A stretch of DNA of 64,000 bases from positions 32,085-96,084 of the forward strand of contig JAPLQF010000014.1 of the NCBI GenBank assembly GCA_026399875.1, written 5' to 3'. The DNA comes from Burkholderiales bacterium (GTDB taxonomy: Bacteria; Pseudomonadota; Gammaproteobacteria; Burkholderiales; Burkholderiaceae_E). Positions 8,204 through 16,956 of the stretch are shown here, piece after piece. The notes below the pieces were generated by a model. That model ran no database searches and was not told the DNA's origin. It worked only from the letters and a program-made list of their open reading frames with translations. Made by a program: the position numbers and the translations under genes. The number at the start of each line of letters is the position of its first letter. Position 1 is the stretch's first letter.

Positions 8204-9328
8204 TCAGTAGCCCCTCATGCTCGCCAGCCGATCGGCATGAAAGCCCGAGTCGCCAAGGTACTCCTGCAGCACGCGTGCACGCTTCATGAAAAAGCCGATG
8301 TCGAATTCGTCGGTCATGCCCATACCACCATGCATCTGCACGCCTTCCTGCACCGCCAGCGTGGCGCTGGTGCCGGCGCGCGCCTTGGCCACTGCCACTG
8401 CCTCGCCTGCGGTGGCCGGGTCGGCGTCGATCGCCTGCAGTGCCTTGAGTACCGCGGCGCGCGCCATTTCGATGTCGAAATAGAGTTCGGCGGCCCGATG
8501 CTGCAGCGCCTGGAATTCGCCGATCAGGCGGCCGAACTGCTTGCGCTGACGCAGATAGGCGGTGGTGCGCTCGAAGACTTCGTCGGCCAGGCCGAGCAAT
8601 TCGGCGGCTGCCGCGGCGCGCCCGGCATCGAGTGCAAGCGCAAGTGGTGCGGCGCCTGCATCGACCGCACCCAGGACTGCGTCATGACCCAGCGAGACGC
8701 CGGTGAAGGTGATGCGCGCCGCATTGTGCGAATCGACCATGGCGACCCGTTCAACCGCCACTCCCGGGGTCGAGCGCGGCACCATGAAGAGCGTTATGCC
8801 CTTTTCAGAGCTTGTTGCCGCCACCAGCAGCAGGTCGGCGACATGACCATCGATCACGAAAGTCTTGTGCCCGTCGAGCGTGAAGCCGGCGGCGGTCTTG
8901 ACCGCTTTGCAGGCGATGCGATCGGGCTGATGTTTGCGGTGCTCGTCGATCGCGAGCGTGGCAATCGTGGCGCCACTGGCGAGTTTCGGCAGCCAGTGGT
9001 CGCGTTGTTCGGTGGAGCCGGCCTGCCGGATCAGGCTGGCTGCCACCACGCTCGACGCAAGAAACGGCGAGGCGGTGAGTTGATGGCCGATCTGCTCCAT
9101 CACCACGCCGGCTTCGACCATGCCCAGACCCAGGCCGCCCTGGGCCTCGGGCACCAGCACACCGGTGAATCCCATGTCGGCGAAATTTGCCCAGACCGGC
9201 TTTGAATAGCCGTCGCCATCGTTGGTGTCGCGCAGCTTTCGCAGCTGGGTGATCGGTGCATTGTCGGCCATGAATGCGCGCGCGCTGTCGCGCAGCATGG
9301 TTTGTTCTTCGGTCAGGATCAGTGCCAT
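8204..9328 (-). CDS. Acyl-CoA dehydrogenase, possible partner subunit
   Basis: This 374-residue flavoprotein-family member starts at MALILTEEQ. The open frame reaches further upstream but has no similarity there. N-terminal helices, a central beta domain and the RKQFGRLIGEFQALQH helix are present. The C-terminus reads GGMGMTDEFDIGFFMKRA and lacks the YEGT-type loop that carries the catalytic glutamate in most family members. Together with the adjacent dehydrogenase, which has that loop, this suggests a two-subunit enzyme like those known from steroid and aromatic side-chain degradation. Confidence 0.88.
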   Translation of the reverse strand: MALILTEEQTMLRDSARAFMADNAPITQLRKLRDTNDGDGYSKPVWANFADMGFTGVLVPEAQGGLGLGMVEAGVVMEQIGHQLTASPFLASSVVAASLIRQAGSTEQRDHWLPKLASGATIATLAIDEHRKHQPDRIACKAVKTAAGFTLDGHKTFVIDGHVADLLLVAATSSEKGITLFMVPRSTPGVAVERVAMVDSHNAARITFTGVSLGHDAVLGAVDAGAAPLALALDAGRAAAAAELLGLADEVFERTTAYLRQRKQFGRLIGEFQALQHRAAELYFDIEMARAAVLKALQAIDADPATAGEAVAVAKARAGTSATLAVQEGVQMHGGMGMTDEFDIGFFMKRARVLQEYLGDSGFHADRLASMRGY

Positions 9329-9354
9329 GTCAGTCGATTCCGTGTGTCGTGGGT

Positions 9355-10548
9355 TCAGGCGCCGGGAAGACCCAGGATGCGTTTGGCGATCACGCCAAGC
9401 TGCACTTCGGTCGTGCCGCCTTCGATCGAGTTGGCTTTGGTTCGCAGCCAGGTGCGGGCTGCCGCGCCATGGTCCGACCGATCGCTCTCCCACTCGAGTG
9501 CATCGCTGCCGCCTGCACTCATCAGCAGCTCATGACGACGCTTGTTGAGTTCGGAGCCGTAGTACTTCATGGCCGATGCAAAGGCCGGGTCAGCCTGCCC
9601 GGCGCGTGTCTGATCGCCAAAGCGCGCCAGCGTGCTGGCGAAGGCGGCTTCATCCACCTCGAACTCGGCCACCCTGGCACGCAGGATCGGGTCGACCAGC
9701 CGGCCCTGCGCATCGGTGCCGACCATCTCGGCGATCACTTGCCCAAGCGGTCGGCTGACCACCCGGCCACCCAGCCCGCTGATCATTTCGCGCTCGTGCG
9801 CAAGCAGCACTTTGGCGACTTCCCAGCCGCCACCGGGCGTGCCGACCAGGTTGTGTTTCTCGACCCGCACATTGTCGAAGAAGGTTTCGCAAAACGGCGA
9901 AGCGCCCGAGATCAGCCTGATCGGCTTTGTGCTGACGCCGGGGCTGGCCATGTCGAAGAGCACGAAGCTGATGCCGGTGTGCTTTTTGGCCTCAAAGTCG
10001 GTGCGCACCAGGCAGAAGATCCAGTCGGCCTTGTTGGCATACGAGGTCCAGATTTTCTGGCCGTTGACCAGGTAGAAATCGCCTTTGTCTTCGGCACGCG
10101 TTTGCAGCGAGGCCAGGTCGGAGCCGGCATTCGGTTCGGAGTAGCCCTGACACCAGCGGATCTCGCCACGGGTGATCTTCGGCAGATGCTCGCGCTTTTG
10201 CGCTTCACTGCCGAATTTCAGCAACGCCGGCCCGAGCATCCAGATGCCGAAGCTGTTGAGCGGCGAGCGGCAGCCCATGGCGCGCATCTCCTCAGTGAGT
10301 ACCTTGGCCTGTGCGCCGCTCAGTCCGCCGCCACCGTATTCGCGTGGCCAGGTCGGCGCGGTCCAGCCGCGCTCGCCCATGCGTTCGAGCCACAGACGCT
10401 GGGCGTCGGAGGTGAATTTTGCGTTGCGTCCGCCCCAGCAGATGTCGTCTTCGCTGGCCACTGGCGTGCGCATCTCGGGTGGGCAGTTGGCCTCGAGCCA
10501 GGCGCGGGTCTGCGTGCGAAAGTCGGTGTTCATTAGGGTTTCCGGCAT
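9355..10548 (-). CDS. Acyl-CoA dehydrogenase, predicted catalytic subunit
   Basis: The 397-residue protein is the first gene of the minus-strand operon. It has the flavin/substrate region CQGYSEPNAGSDLASLQT near residue 140 and a C-terminal SIEGGTTEVQ loop that supplies the usual catalytic glutamate. A GGAG ribosome-binding site sits eight bases before the ATG at 10548, so the start is well supported. It oxidises an acyl-CoA at the alpha–beta bond and passes electrons to electron-transfer flavoprotein. It is probably paired with the gene 26 bp downstream. Confidence 0.9.
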   Translation of the reverse strand: MPETLMNTDFRTQTRAWLEANCPPEMRTPVASEDDICWGGRNAKFTSDAQRLWLERMGERGWTAPTWPREYGGGGLSGAQAKVLTEEMRAMGCRSPLNSFGIWMLGPALLKFGSEAQKREHLPKITRGEIRWCQGYSEPNAGSDLASLQTRAEDKGDFYLVNGQKIWTSYANKADWIFCLVRTDFEAKKHTGISFVLFDMASPGVSTKPIRLISGASPFCETFFDNVRVEKHNLVGTPGGGWEVAKVLLAHEREMISGLGGRVVSRPLGQVIAEMVGTDAQGRLVDPILRARVAEFEVDEAAFASTLARFGDQTRAGQADPAFASAMKYYGSELNKRRHELLMSAGGSDALEWESDRSDHGAAARTWLRTKANSIEGGTTEVQLGVIAKRILGLPGA

Positions 10549-10781
10549 GCTGTCGTCTCCTGCAATTGTGGCGAAACCTTACCCGAAATTGCCTGATGCG
10601 ATCGAGCACTCTTGCCGCACTGCGTCATAAGAATGGTTTCTGGATCGTGCACAGGCTGTAGTAGATTCATGGACTGCGCTGCAACAGACGGCGCATTGTC
10701 GAGGCAGGAGATGCATGATTCGATGGTCTGGTCTGGTTGTTCTCGACAGCGGTCCCTGTTGCGTGATGGTGGCGTGATCCG

Positions 10782-11741
10782 ATGAAGTCGTATGTCCTTC
10801 GCCGACTGCTGGCGCTGATACCGACACTGATTCTGGCCAGCATCATCGTGTTCGTGACCGTGCGCCTGATCCCGGGCGACATCATCGAGCTCATGCTCAG
10901 CCAGAACGATCTGTCGGCCGACTCCAAGTCCCGCGAACAGGTGGTTGCCGCCCTTGGCCTGGACAAGCCGATGTGGCAGCAGTACCTGACCTGGATCTCG
11001 GGCATCGTGCTGCATGGCGACCTTGGCAAATCGCTTTGGCAGGGCACGCCGGTGACCGAGCAACTGCTCGCGCGCATGCCGGTCACCTTCGAGCTCGGCG
11101 CCATCGCGCTGCTGGTGGGCCTGATCATCGCGCTGCCGATCGGCATCTATTCGGCGGTTCGCCAGGACACCACCGGCGACTACATCGCCCGCTCGTTCTC
11201 GATCCTGCTGCTGGCGGTTCCGAGTTTCTGGCTCGGCACGATGGTGGTGGTGTTTCCGTCAATCTGGTGGGGCTGGTCGCCTTCGGTCGACTACATCCCC
11301 TTCAGCAAGGATCCGGTCGAAAACGTCAAGAACCTGCTGCTGCCCGGTGTGGTGCTGGGTGCGGCGCTGTCTGCCATCACGATGCGAATGACCCGCACCA
11401 TGATGCTCGAAGTGCTGCGCCAGGATTACATCCGAACCGCCTGGGCCAAGGGCCTGAACGAAAAGCTGGTTATCGTGCGTCACGCGCTTCGCAATGCGCT
11501 GATCCCGGTGGTGACGCTGGTCGGGCTGCAGGCGCCGCTGCTGATTGGTGGTGCGGTCATCATCGAACAGATCTTCATCATTCCCGGCATGGGGCTGCTG
11601 CTGCTCGAAGCCGTGCAAAAGCGTGACTATCCGATCGTCACCGGCGTGTTTCTGGCGGTCGGTGTGGCGGTCATGCTGATCAATCTGGTGGTCGACCTGA
11701 CCTATGGTCTGCTTGATCCCAAGGTGAGGATGGGCTCATGA
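10782..11741 (+). CDS. ABC transporter permease, peptide/nickel type (DppB-like)
   Basis: This 319-residue inner-membrane protein starts with MKSYVLRRLLALIPTL, the characteristic first helix of DppB/OppB permeases. Several further hydrophobic segments follow, with the EAA loop near AYIRTAWAKGLNEK. It forms half of the channel with the next gene, whose start overlaps this stop by four bases. It opens a five-gene importer (permease, permease, binding protein, two ATPases). The 233-bp upstream gap is shared with the divergent acyl-CoA operon, and I see no clear promoter in it. Confidence 0.93.
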   Translation: MKSYVLRRLLALIPTLILASIIVFVTVRLIPGDIIELMLSQNDLSADSKSREQVVAALGLDKPMWQQYLTWISGIVLHGDLGKSLWQGTPVTEQLLARMPVTFELGAIALLVGLIIALPIGIYSAVRQDTTGDYIARSFSILLLAVPSFWLGTMVVVFPSIWWGWSPSVDYIPFSKDPVENVKNLLLPGVVLGAALSAITMRMTRTMMLEVLRQDYIRTAWAKGLNEKLVIVRHALRNALIPVVTLVGLQAPLLIGGAVIIEQIFIIPGMGLLLLEAVQKRDYPIVTGVFLAVGVAVMLINLVVDLTYGLLDPKVRMGS

Positions 11742-12640
11742 GCGCGGTCAACGTCGGTGCGACCACTGCAGCGGCCGAGGCGCCGCCGGCAAGACGCCGG
11801 CCCGGTTTTTTCTCCCGCTTGTGGCGCGAAAAGCGGCTCGGCGCGATCGGCGGACTGCTGCTGCTGTTCTTTCTGCTGTGCGGCATCTTCGCTGAGGTCA
11901 TCGCTCCTTACGACTACAACGAAATCATGCCGCTCGACCGTCTTCAGGGGCCGAGCGCGGCGCACTGGTTCGGCACCGACAATCTCGGTCGCGATGTGCT
12001 GTCGCGTTGCCTGTACGGGGCACGCCTGTCGGTGATCATCGGCTGCTCGGCGGCGATCCTGGCCACGCTGATCTCGGCGTTGATCGGTATCGTCAGCGGC
12101 TATTTCGGCGGCAAGGTCGATCTGTTTGTGCAGCGTCTGGTCGATGCCTGGATGAGCTTTCCCGAACTGGTGGTGCTGATCGTGGTGGTGTCGGTGCTCG
12201 GACCAGGCATGCCGCAGATCATCGGGACGCTCGGCCTCGGCCTGGGGATCGCGGGTTCGCGCATCGTGCGTTCTGCGGTGGTGTCGGTTCGCGAGCATAT
12301 GTATGTGCATGCGGCACAGTCGATTGGCGCATCGTCGGCGCGCATCCTCTGGCGCCACGTGCTGCCTAATGTCATGCCGCCGCTGATCGTGCTGCTCACC
12401 ACCCGCGTGGGCACCGCGATTCTGGCCGAGTCGGGTCTGTCCTTTCTCGGGCTTGGCGTGCCGCCACCGGCGCCCACCTGGGGGTCGATGCTCTCGGGCA
12501 GCGGACGCACCTACATGTTTCAGGGCCCGTGGCTGGCGCTTGCGCCCGGCCTTTGCCTGACCGCGGTGGTCTATGCGACCAATGTGTTTGGCGATGCGCT
12601 GCGCGATCTGCTCGATCCGCGCATGCGGGGAACCCGCTGA
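11738..12640 (+). CDS. ABC transporter permease, peptide/nickel type (DppC-like)
   Basis: The 300-residue protein has a cytoplasmic N-terminal tail, then a hydrophobic helix and the HWFGTDNLGRDVLSRCLYGAR segment that is diagnostic of DppC/OppC permeases. The EAA loop (VHAAQSIGASSARILWRHVLPN) contacts the ATPases. It pairs with the preceding permease and is translationally coupled to it. Confidence 0.93.
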   Translation: MSAVNVGATTAAAEAPPARRRPGFFSRLWREKRLGAIGGLLLLFFLLCGIFAEVIAPYDYNEIMPLDRLQGPSAAHWFGTDNLGRDVLSRCLYGARLSVIIGCSAAILATLISALIGIVSGYFGGKVDLFVQRLVDAWMSFPELVVLIVVVSVLGPGMPQIIGTLGLGLGIAGSRIVRSAVVSVREHMYVHAAQSIGASSARILWRHVLPNVMPPLIVLLTTRVGTAILAESGLSFLGLGVPPPAPTWGSMLSGSGRTYMFQGPWLALAPGLCLTAVVYATNVFGDALRDLLDPRMRGTR

Positions 12641-12681
12641 GTTTTCTCTTTTTCATGCAGTTTGCTTCAACACAAAAACAC

Positions 12682-12697
12682 CCCGGCGCAGGCCGGG
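12682..12697 (+). promoter_or_regulatory. Intercistronic hairpin before the binding-protein gene
   Basis: CCCGGC, a four-base loop and GCCGGG form a strong stem just upstream of the ribosome-binding site of the solute-binding protein. Such stems often protect the downstream mRNA and raise binding-protein output relative to the permeases. Confidence 0.45.
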
Positions 12698-12713
12698 CAA
12701 CAAGGAGACCCTG

Positions 12714-14441
12714 ATGACATTCCCGACTTTCAAGGGCGCCGGTGCACGATCGGTGCTCGGCGGGCTGGCGCTGGCAGCGGCGGCGGTTGCATTCGCCCCG
12801 GCCACCGCACAGGCCCAGGCCCCTGCGGCCAAGCCGCAATACGGCGGCAGCCTGAGCATCGGCAACGTCTATTACACCGTCTCGCCGCTCTCGTTTGATC
12901 CGGCCGACTGGACCTGGAAGATCAATCAGGACACCGGTCTGACCTACGAGACCCTGTTCGTGGCCGATCTGTCCAAGAGCACGAGCCGCGGCGGCAAGCA
13001 CCCCTTCACCTCCGACGCTTTCCTGCCGAGCGATGCGATCAAGGGCGAACTCGCTGAAAGCTGGAAGATGCTGCAAAACCCCCTGCGCGTCGAAGTGCAG
13101 CTTCGAAAGGGAATCATGTTCCCCGAGAAGAAGGGCGTCATGGCGCAACGCGAACTGGTTGCCGATGACGTGGTGTTCAGCTTCGAGCGCTACAACAAGA
13201 GCCCCAAGAAGCTTGCTGGCTACTTCGACTTCATGGACCGTGTCGAGGCCAAGGACAAGCACACCGTGGTCCTGTACATGAAGAGCTATAACGCCGAGTG
13301 GGACTACCGCTTCGGCTGGGGTTACTACTCGGTGATCATCCCGAAGGAAGTGGTCACTGCAGGCGCCACCGACTGGAAGAACGTCACCGGCACCGGCCCC
13401 TTCACCCTCGACAACTATGTCCAGGGCAATTCGCTGAGCTTCAGGAAGAACCCGGTCTACTGGGACAAGGAGACCATTGGCGGGCAGTCCTACAAGCTGC
13501 CCTTCGTCGACACCATCACCTACCGGGTGGTGAAGGACGAAGCGACCATGATCGCGGCGCTGCGCACAGGCAAGGTCGATATTCTCGAGGCGGTTCGCTG
13601 GAGCGAAGTGGCCCAGCTGAAAAAGACCGCGCCCAAGATGCAGTTCAATCGCATTCTTGGCAACAACGGTCAGCTGATCGCGTTGCGCATGGACACCAAG
13701 CCCTTCGATGATGTGCGGGTGCGGCGTGCGCTGAACATGGCCGTCAACAAGAACGAGATCATCAAGACCTACTGGGGCGGCAACGCCGAGCTGCTGGCCT
13801 TCCCGATGCATCCGACCTGGACCGGCTATCACGAGTCCTTCGATGCGATGCCCGATTCGGTCAAGGAGGTCTTCACCTTCAACCCGACCAAGGCCAAGCA
13901 GCTGCTGGCCGAAGCCGGTTATCCGAACGGCTTCACCTTCAAGACCCAGGTGAGCGCCGCCAGCACCGATCAGGATCTGGTGGCGATGGTGGCGGCCTAT
14001 CTGGCCAAGGTCGGCGTGAAGATGGAAATCCAGGTGATGGAGTATCCGGCGCACCTGTCGGCGCAGGGTACCAAGACCCATGCCGCGGGCTTTCACTTCA
14101 ATACCGGGCACAGCAATCCGACCACCGGTATGCGCAAGAACTTCCAGACCGGCCAGTACTGGAATCCTGCGATGTACAAGGATCCGGAGTTCGACAAGAA
14201 GATTGTCGACATGCTGTCTGAGCCCGACGAGCGCCTGCGTCAGGTCAAGATCCGCCTGATGACCCGCGAAGTGCTCGACGCTGCGCCCTACATCTACCTG
14301 CCGACGCCTTATGTCTACACCGCATGGTGGCCCTGGGTGAAGAACTACGGTGGCGAGCTGCGTGCCGGTGCCGAGCGTCCTGCCCCGATCCATGCGCGAG
14401 TCTGGGTCGATCAGGAAATGAAGAAGTCGATGGGCTTCTGA
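12714..14441 (+). CDS. Peptide/nickel-type ABC transporter substrate-binding protein (SBP family 5)
   Basis: This 575-residue secreted protein has a twin-domain SBP_bac_5 architecture. The signal peptide runs to about residue 34 (ATAQAQA) and is followed by KPQYGGSLSIG, the usual start of the mature fold. The start at 12714 is chosen because an aaggag site precedes it; the frame runs further back only into the permease gene. It delivers a peptide or related solute to the DppBC-like channel. The ligand cannot be identified from the sequence. Confidence 0.93.
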   Translation: MTFPTFKGAGARSVLGGLALAAAAVAFAPATAQAQAPAAKPQYGGSLSIGNVYYTVSPLSFDPADWTWKINQDTGLTYETLFVADLSKSTSRGGKHPFTSDAFLPSDAIKGELAESWKMLQNPLRVEVQLRKGIMFPEKKGVMAQRELVADDVVFSFERYNKSPKKLAGYFDFMDRVEAKDKHTVVLYMKSYNAEWDYRFGWGYYSVIIPKEVVTAGATDWKNVTGTGPFTLDNYVQGNSLSFRKNPVYWDKETIGGQSYKLPFVDTITYRVVKDEATMIAALRTGKVDILEAVRWSEVAQLKKTAPKMQFNRILGNNGQLIALRMDTKPFDDVRVRRALNMAVNKNEIIKTYWGGNAELLAFPMHPTWTGYHESFDAMPDSVKEVFTFNPTKAKQLLAEAGYPNGFTFKTQVSAASTDQDLVAMVAAYLAKVGVKMEIQVMEYPAHLSAQGTKTHAAGFHFNTGHSNPTTGMRKNFQTGQYWNPAMYKDPEFDKKIVDMLSEPDERLRQVKIRLMTREVLDAAPYIYLPTPYVYTAWWPWVKNYGGELRAGAERPAPIHARVWVDQEMKKSMGF

Positions 14442-14443
14442 AC

Positions 14444-15412
14444 ATGCCTTTGCTCGATGTCCGCGGTCTGACGACGCGTTTCAGAACCGAACGCGGCGAA
14501 CTGACCGCGGTCGACGATGTCTCCTTCTCGCTGGAGGAAGGACAGACCCTGGCCATCGTCGGCGAGTCGGGCTCGGGCAAGAGCGTGACCGCAATGTCGC
14601 TGATGCGGCTGATTCCCAATCCGCCGGGTCGGATTGTGGCAGGCGAGATCATGTTCGAAGGTCAGGACCTGCTCAAGCTGTCTGACGCGCAGATGCGCGA
14701 GATTCGCGGCAATCGCATCGCGATGATCTTTCAGGAGCCGATGAGTTCGCTCAACCCGGCACTGACTGTCGGCATGCAGATCGCCGAGCCGGTCAATGTG
14801 CATCGCAAGGAGCCCTGGGCGCGTGCCTTCGAGGTGGCGCGCGGTCTGCTCGAGAAGGTCCGCATCCCGGATGCCGCAAGCCGTCTGCAGACCTATCCGC
14901 ATCAGTATTCCGGAGGCATGCGTCAGCGCACCATGATCGCGATGGCGCTGGCCTGCCAGCCCAAACTGATCGTGGCCGACGAGCCGACCACCGCGCTCGA
15001 TGTCACGGTGCAGGCGCAGATCCTCGATCTGCTCAAGGAGCTGACGCGCGAGACCGGCGCCGCGCTCATTCTCATCACCCATGACCTCGGTGTGGTGGCC
15101 CGCTATGCCGATGCGGTGGCGGTGATGTATGGCGGTCGAATCGTCGAGCAGGCCAAGGCAGAAACCCTCTACGCCAAACCGCGCCATCCCTATACCCAGG
15201 GCTTGCTGGCCGCGATCCCGAGGCTCGATGGGCCGGCTGGACATCGTCTGGTGCCGATCGCCGGCCAGCCTCCCGATCTCGCACGGCTGCCGCCCGGATG
15301 TGCCTTTGCGCCACGTTGCACCAAAGCCGATGCGCGTTGTGCGGCCGAACGGCCGGTGCTTCGCGAAGTCGCCCCCCTTCACTTCAATGCCTGCCATCAC
15401 GATGTCGACTGA
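14444..15412 (+). CDS. ABC transporter ATP-binding protein (DppD-like)
   Basis: The 322-residue ATPase has Walker A GESGSGKS, the Q-loop [10 protein letters not shown], the signature SGGMRQR and Walker [13 protein letters not shown]. The C-terminal oligopeptide/dipeptide extension has a Cys cluster (PGCAFAPRC...C...C) that is known in this subfamily to hold an iron–sulfur cluster. The start lies two bases after the binding-protein stop. Confidence 0.94.
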   Translation: MPLLDVRGLTTRFRTERGELTAVDDVSFSLEEGQTLAIVGESGSGKSVTAMSLMRLIPNPPGRIVAGEIMFEGQDLLKLSDAQMREIRGNRIAMIFQEPMSSLNPALTVGMQIAEPVNVHRKEPWARAFEVARGLLEKVRIPDAASRLQTYPHQYSGGMRQRTMIAMALACQPKLIVADEPTTALDVTVQAQILDLLKELTRETGAALILITHDLGVVARYADAVAVMYGGRIVEQAKAETLYAKPRHPYTQGLLAAIPRLDGPAGHRLVPIAGQPPDLARLPPGCAFAPRCTKADARCAAERPVLREVAPLHFNACHHDVD

Positions 15413-16454
15413 AACCGCGCAGGGCGCAAGCGAACTGCTGCGCGTCGAAGACCTGCGAGTGCATTTTCCGCTGCGCGGCAGCGGCCTGCTCGGGCGATCG
15501 CCGGGCGTGGTCAAGGCGGTCGACGGCGTGTCTTTTTCGCTGGCGGCAGGCCAGACGCTCGGGCTGGTCGGCGAGTCGGGCTGCGGCAAGAGCACGACCG
15601 GTCTTGCAGTGCTGCGCATGCAGCCGGTGACCAGCGGCAAGATCATCTTCGAAGGTGACGACATCACTCGCCAGCAGGCCCGCACCGGCACCTTCCGGCG
15701 GCGCATGCAGATGGTCTATCAGGATCCCTACGGGTCGCTCAATCCGCGCATGCGGGTGAGTGATCTGATCGGCGAGCCTTTGCAGGTGCACGGCATGGCT
15801 GCCAATCGCGGTGAATACGATGACCGCATCGCCGGCCTGCTCAAGACCGTCGGGCTGCTGCCCGACATGGCGGAGCGCTATCCGCACGAGTTTTCCGGTG
15901 GCCAGCGTCAGCGCATTGGTATTGCCCGGGCGCTGGCGCTCGAGCCCAGCCTGATCATCTGCGACGAGCCGGTCTCGGCGCTCGATGTGTCGATCCAGGC
16001 GCAGGTGGTCAATGTGCTGATGGAGCTGCAGGAGCGCCTTGGACTGGCGTATCTCTTCATTGCTCACGATCTGGCGGTGGTGCGGCATCTGAGCCATCGG
16101 GTGGCGGTGATGTACCTCGGTCGAATCGTCGAGATCGCGCCGCGCGACGACCTCTATCGCGAGCCGCTGCATCCCTATACCCAGGCCCTGCTGTCGGCGG
16201 TGCCGGTGGCTGATCCGTCGGTCGAGGCGCAGCGCCAGCGTGTCGTAGTGCAGGGCGAGGTGCCGAGCGCGGTCAAACCGCCGTCGGGCTGTCGCTTTCA
16301 TACACGGTGTCCGCATGCGATCGAGCGCTGCAAGGTGGATGATCCGCCGATGCAGGATCTGGGTGGTGGCCGCTCGGTGGCCTGCCATCTTTACGATTCG
16401 GCCTCGACCTCGTCGACGGGTATTCGAGCGATTCCGATTGCCAGGGCGGCCTGA
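15402..16454 (+). CDS. ABC transporter ATP-binding protein (DppF-like)
   Basis: The second ATPase has about 350 residues: Walker A GESGCGKSTTG, Q-loop YQDPYGSLNPRM, signature FSGGQRQRIGIARAL and Walker B LIICDEPVSALDVS. It ends in the same Cys-bearing oligopeptide-transport extension. The first codons overlap the end of the preceding ATPase. An ATG at 15387 in frame is equally possible, since neither start has a good ribosome-binding site. It completes the importer. Confidence 0.93.
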   Translation: MSTETAQGASELLRVEDLRVHFPLRGSGLLGRSPGVVKAVDGVSFSLAAGQTLGLVGESGCGKSTTGLAVLRMQPVTSGKIIFEGDDITRQQARTGTFRRRMQMVYQDPYGSLNPRMRVSDLIGEPLQVHGMAANRGEYDDRIAGLLKTVGLLPDMAERYPHEFSGGQRQRIGIARALALEPSLIICDEPVSALDVSIQAQVVNVLMELQERLGLAYLFIAHDLAVVRHLSHRVAVMYLGRIVEIAPRDDLYREPLHPYTQALLSAVPVADPSVEAQRQRVVVQGEVPSAVKPPSGCRFHTRCPHAIERCKVDDPPMQDLGGGRSVACHLYDSASTSSTGIRAIPIARAA

Positions 16455-16497
16455 TGAGCAGGTTGGTCCGATGGTTCAAGACCCGAAAGGCCCAATG

Positions 16498-16932
16498 ATG
16501 TCGAGCCCTGACAGCCCTCCGGCCGGCTATCTGCCGCACGACCGCCATAGTCCGATGACCGCCCCCTGGGAGCCGATCTATGCCCGGCGGACCGACAGTG
16601 CCCTGCAGCTTGCGGTGCAGATTCGCGAGCCGCACTGCAATGCCCGGGGCCTTGCCCATGGCGGCCTGATCACCTCGCTGGCCGACAATGCCATGGGGCT
16701 GTCGGCCCGTATCGTTGCGCAGGCGGCGCGTCCGGCCGACGGCGAGCGTCATGCCGGCGCGCTCACCGTGTCTCTGTCGATCGATTTCGTGGACATTGCC
16801 CGGCCGGGAGACTGGCTCGAAGTACTGCCCACGGTAGTGAGGGCCGGCAAGACCCTGTCGTTTGTCGAGTCCCGCATCGTGGTCGGCGACCGGACGATCG
16901 CACGGGCCAACGCGACCTTCCGGATGGCCTGA
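16498..16932 (+). CDS. PaaI-family hotdog thioesterase
   Basis: The product has 144 residues with the hotdog-fold motif GLAHGGLITSLADNAMG. The HGG element and the following Asp are the catalytic region of PaaI/YbgC-like acyl-CoA thioesterases. The start at 16498 has an AAAGG site seven bases upstream; in-frame starts at 16471 and 16495 are alternatives. It is 43 bp after the ABC importer and probably shares its transcript. It hydrolyses an acyl-CoA of unknown chain type. Confidence 0.8.
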   Translation: MSSPDSPPAGYLPHDRHSPMTAPWEPIYARRTDSALQLAVQIREPHCNARGLAHGGLITSLADNAMGLSARIVAQAARPADGERHAGALTVSLSIDFVDIARPGDWLEVLPTVVRAGKTLSFVESRIVVGDRTIARANATFRMA

Positions 16933-16956
16933 TCGAGTCAGGGCTAGGATGGCGAG

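Noticed and set aside
7201..8289. A 362-codon plus-strand frame opposite the acyl-CoA synthetase
   Set aside because: It covers the synthetase gene in antisense, is rich in Arg, His, Gly and Ala, and has no recognisable motif.
9274..10536. A 420-codon plus-strand frame opposite the acyl-CoA dehydrogenase
   Set aside because: It is the mirror of a clear dehydrogenase gene with a good ribosome-binding site, and shows no protein family features.
10549..10781. Regulatory element in the divergent acyl-CoA / ABC importer region
   Set aside because: Inspection showed no convincing promoter pair, palindrome or riboswitch-like structure on either strand, so nothing was called.
12396..14393. A 665-codon open frame on the minus strand
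   Set aside because: It is antisense to the substrate-binding protein and the permease end, has a composition rich in His, Leu, Gly and Arg with no domain motif, and arises from the strong third-position GC bias of the real genes.
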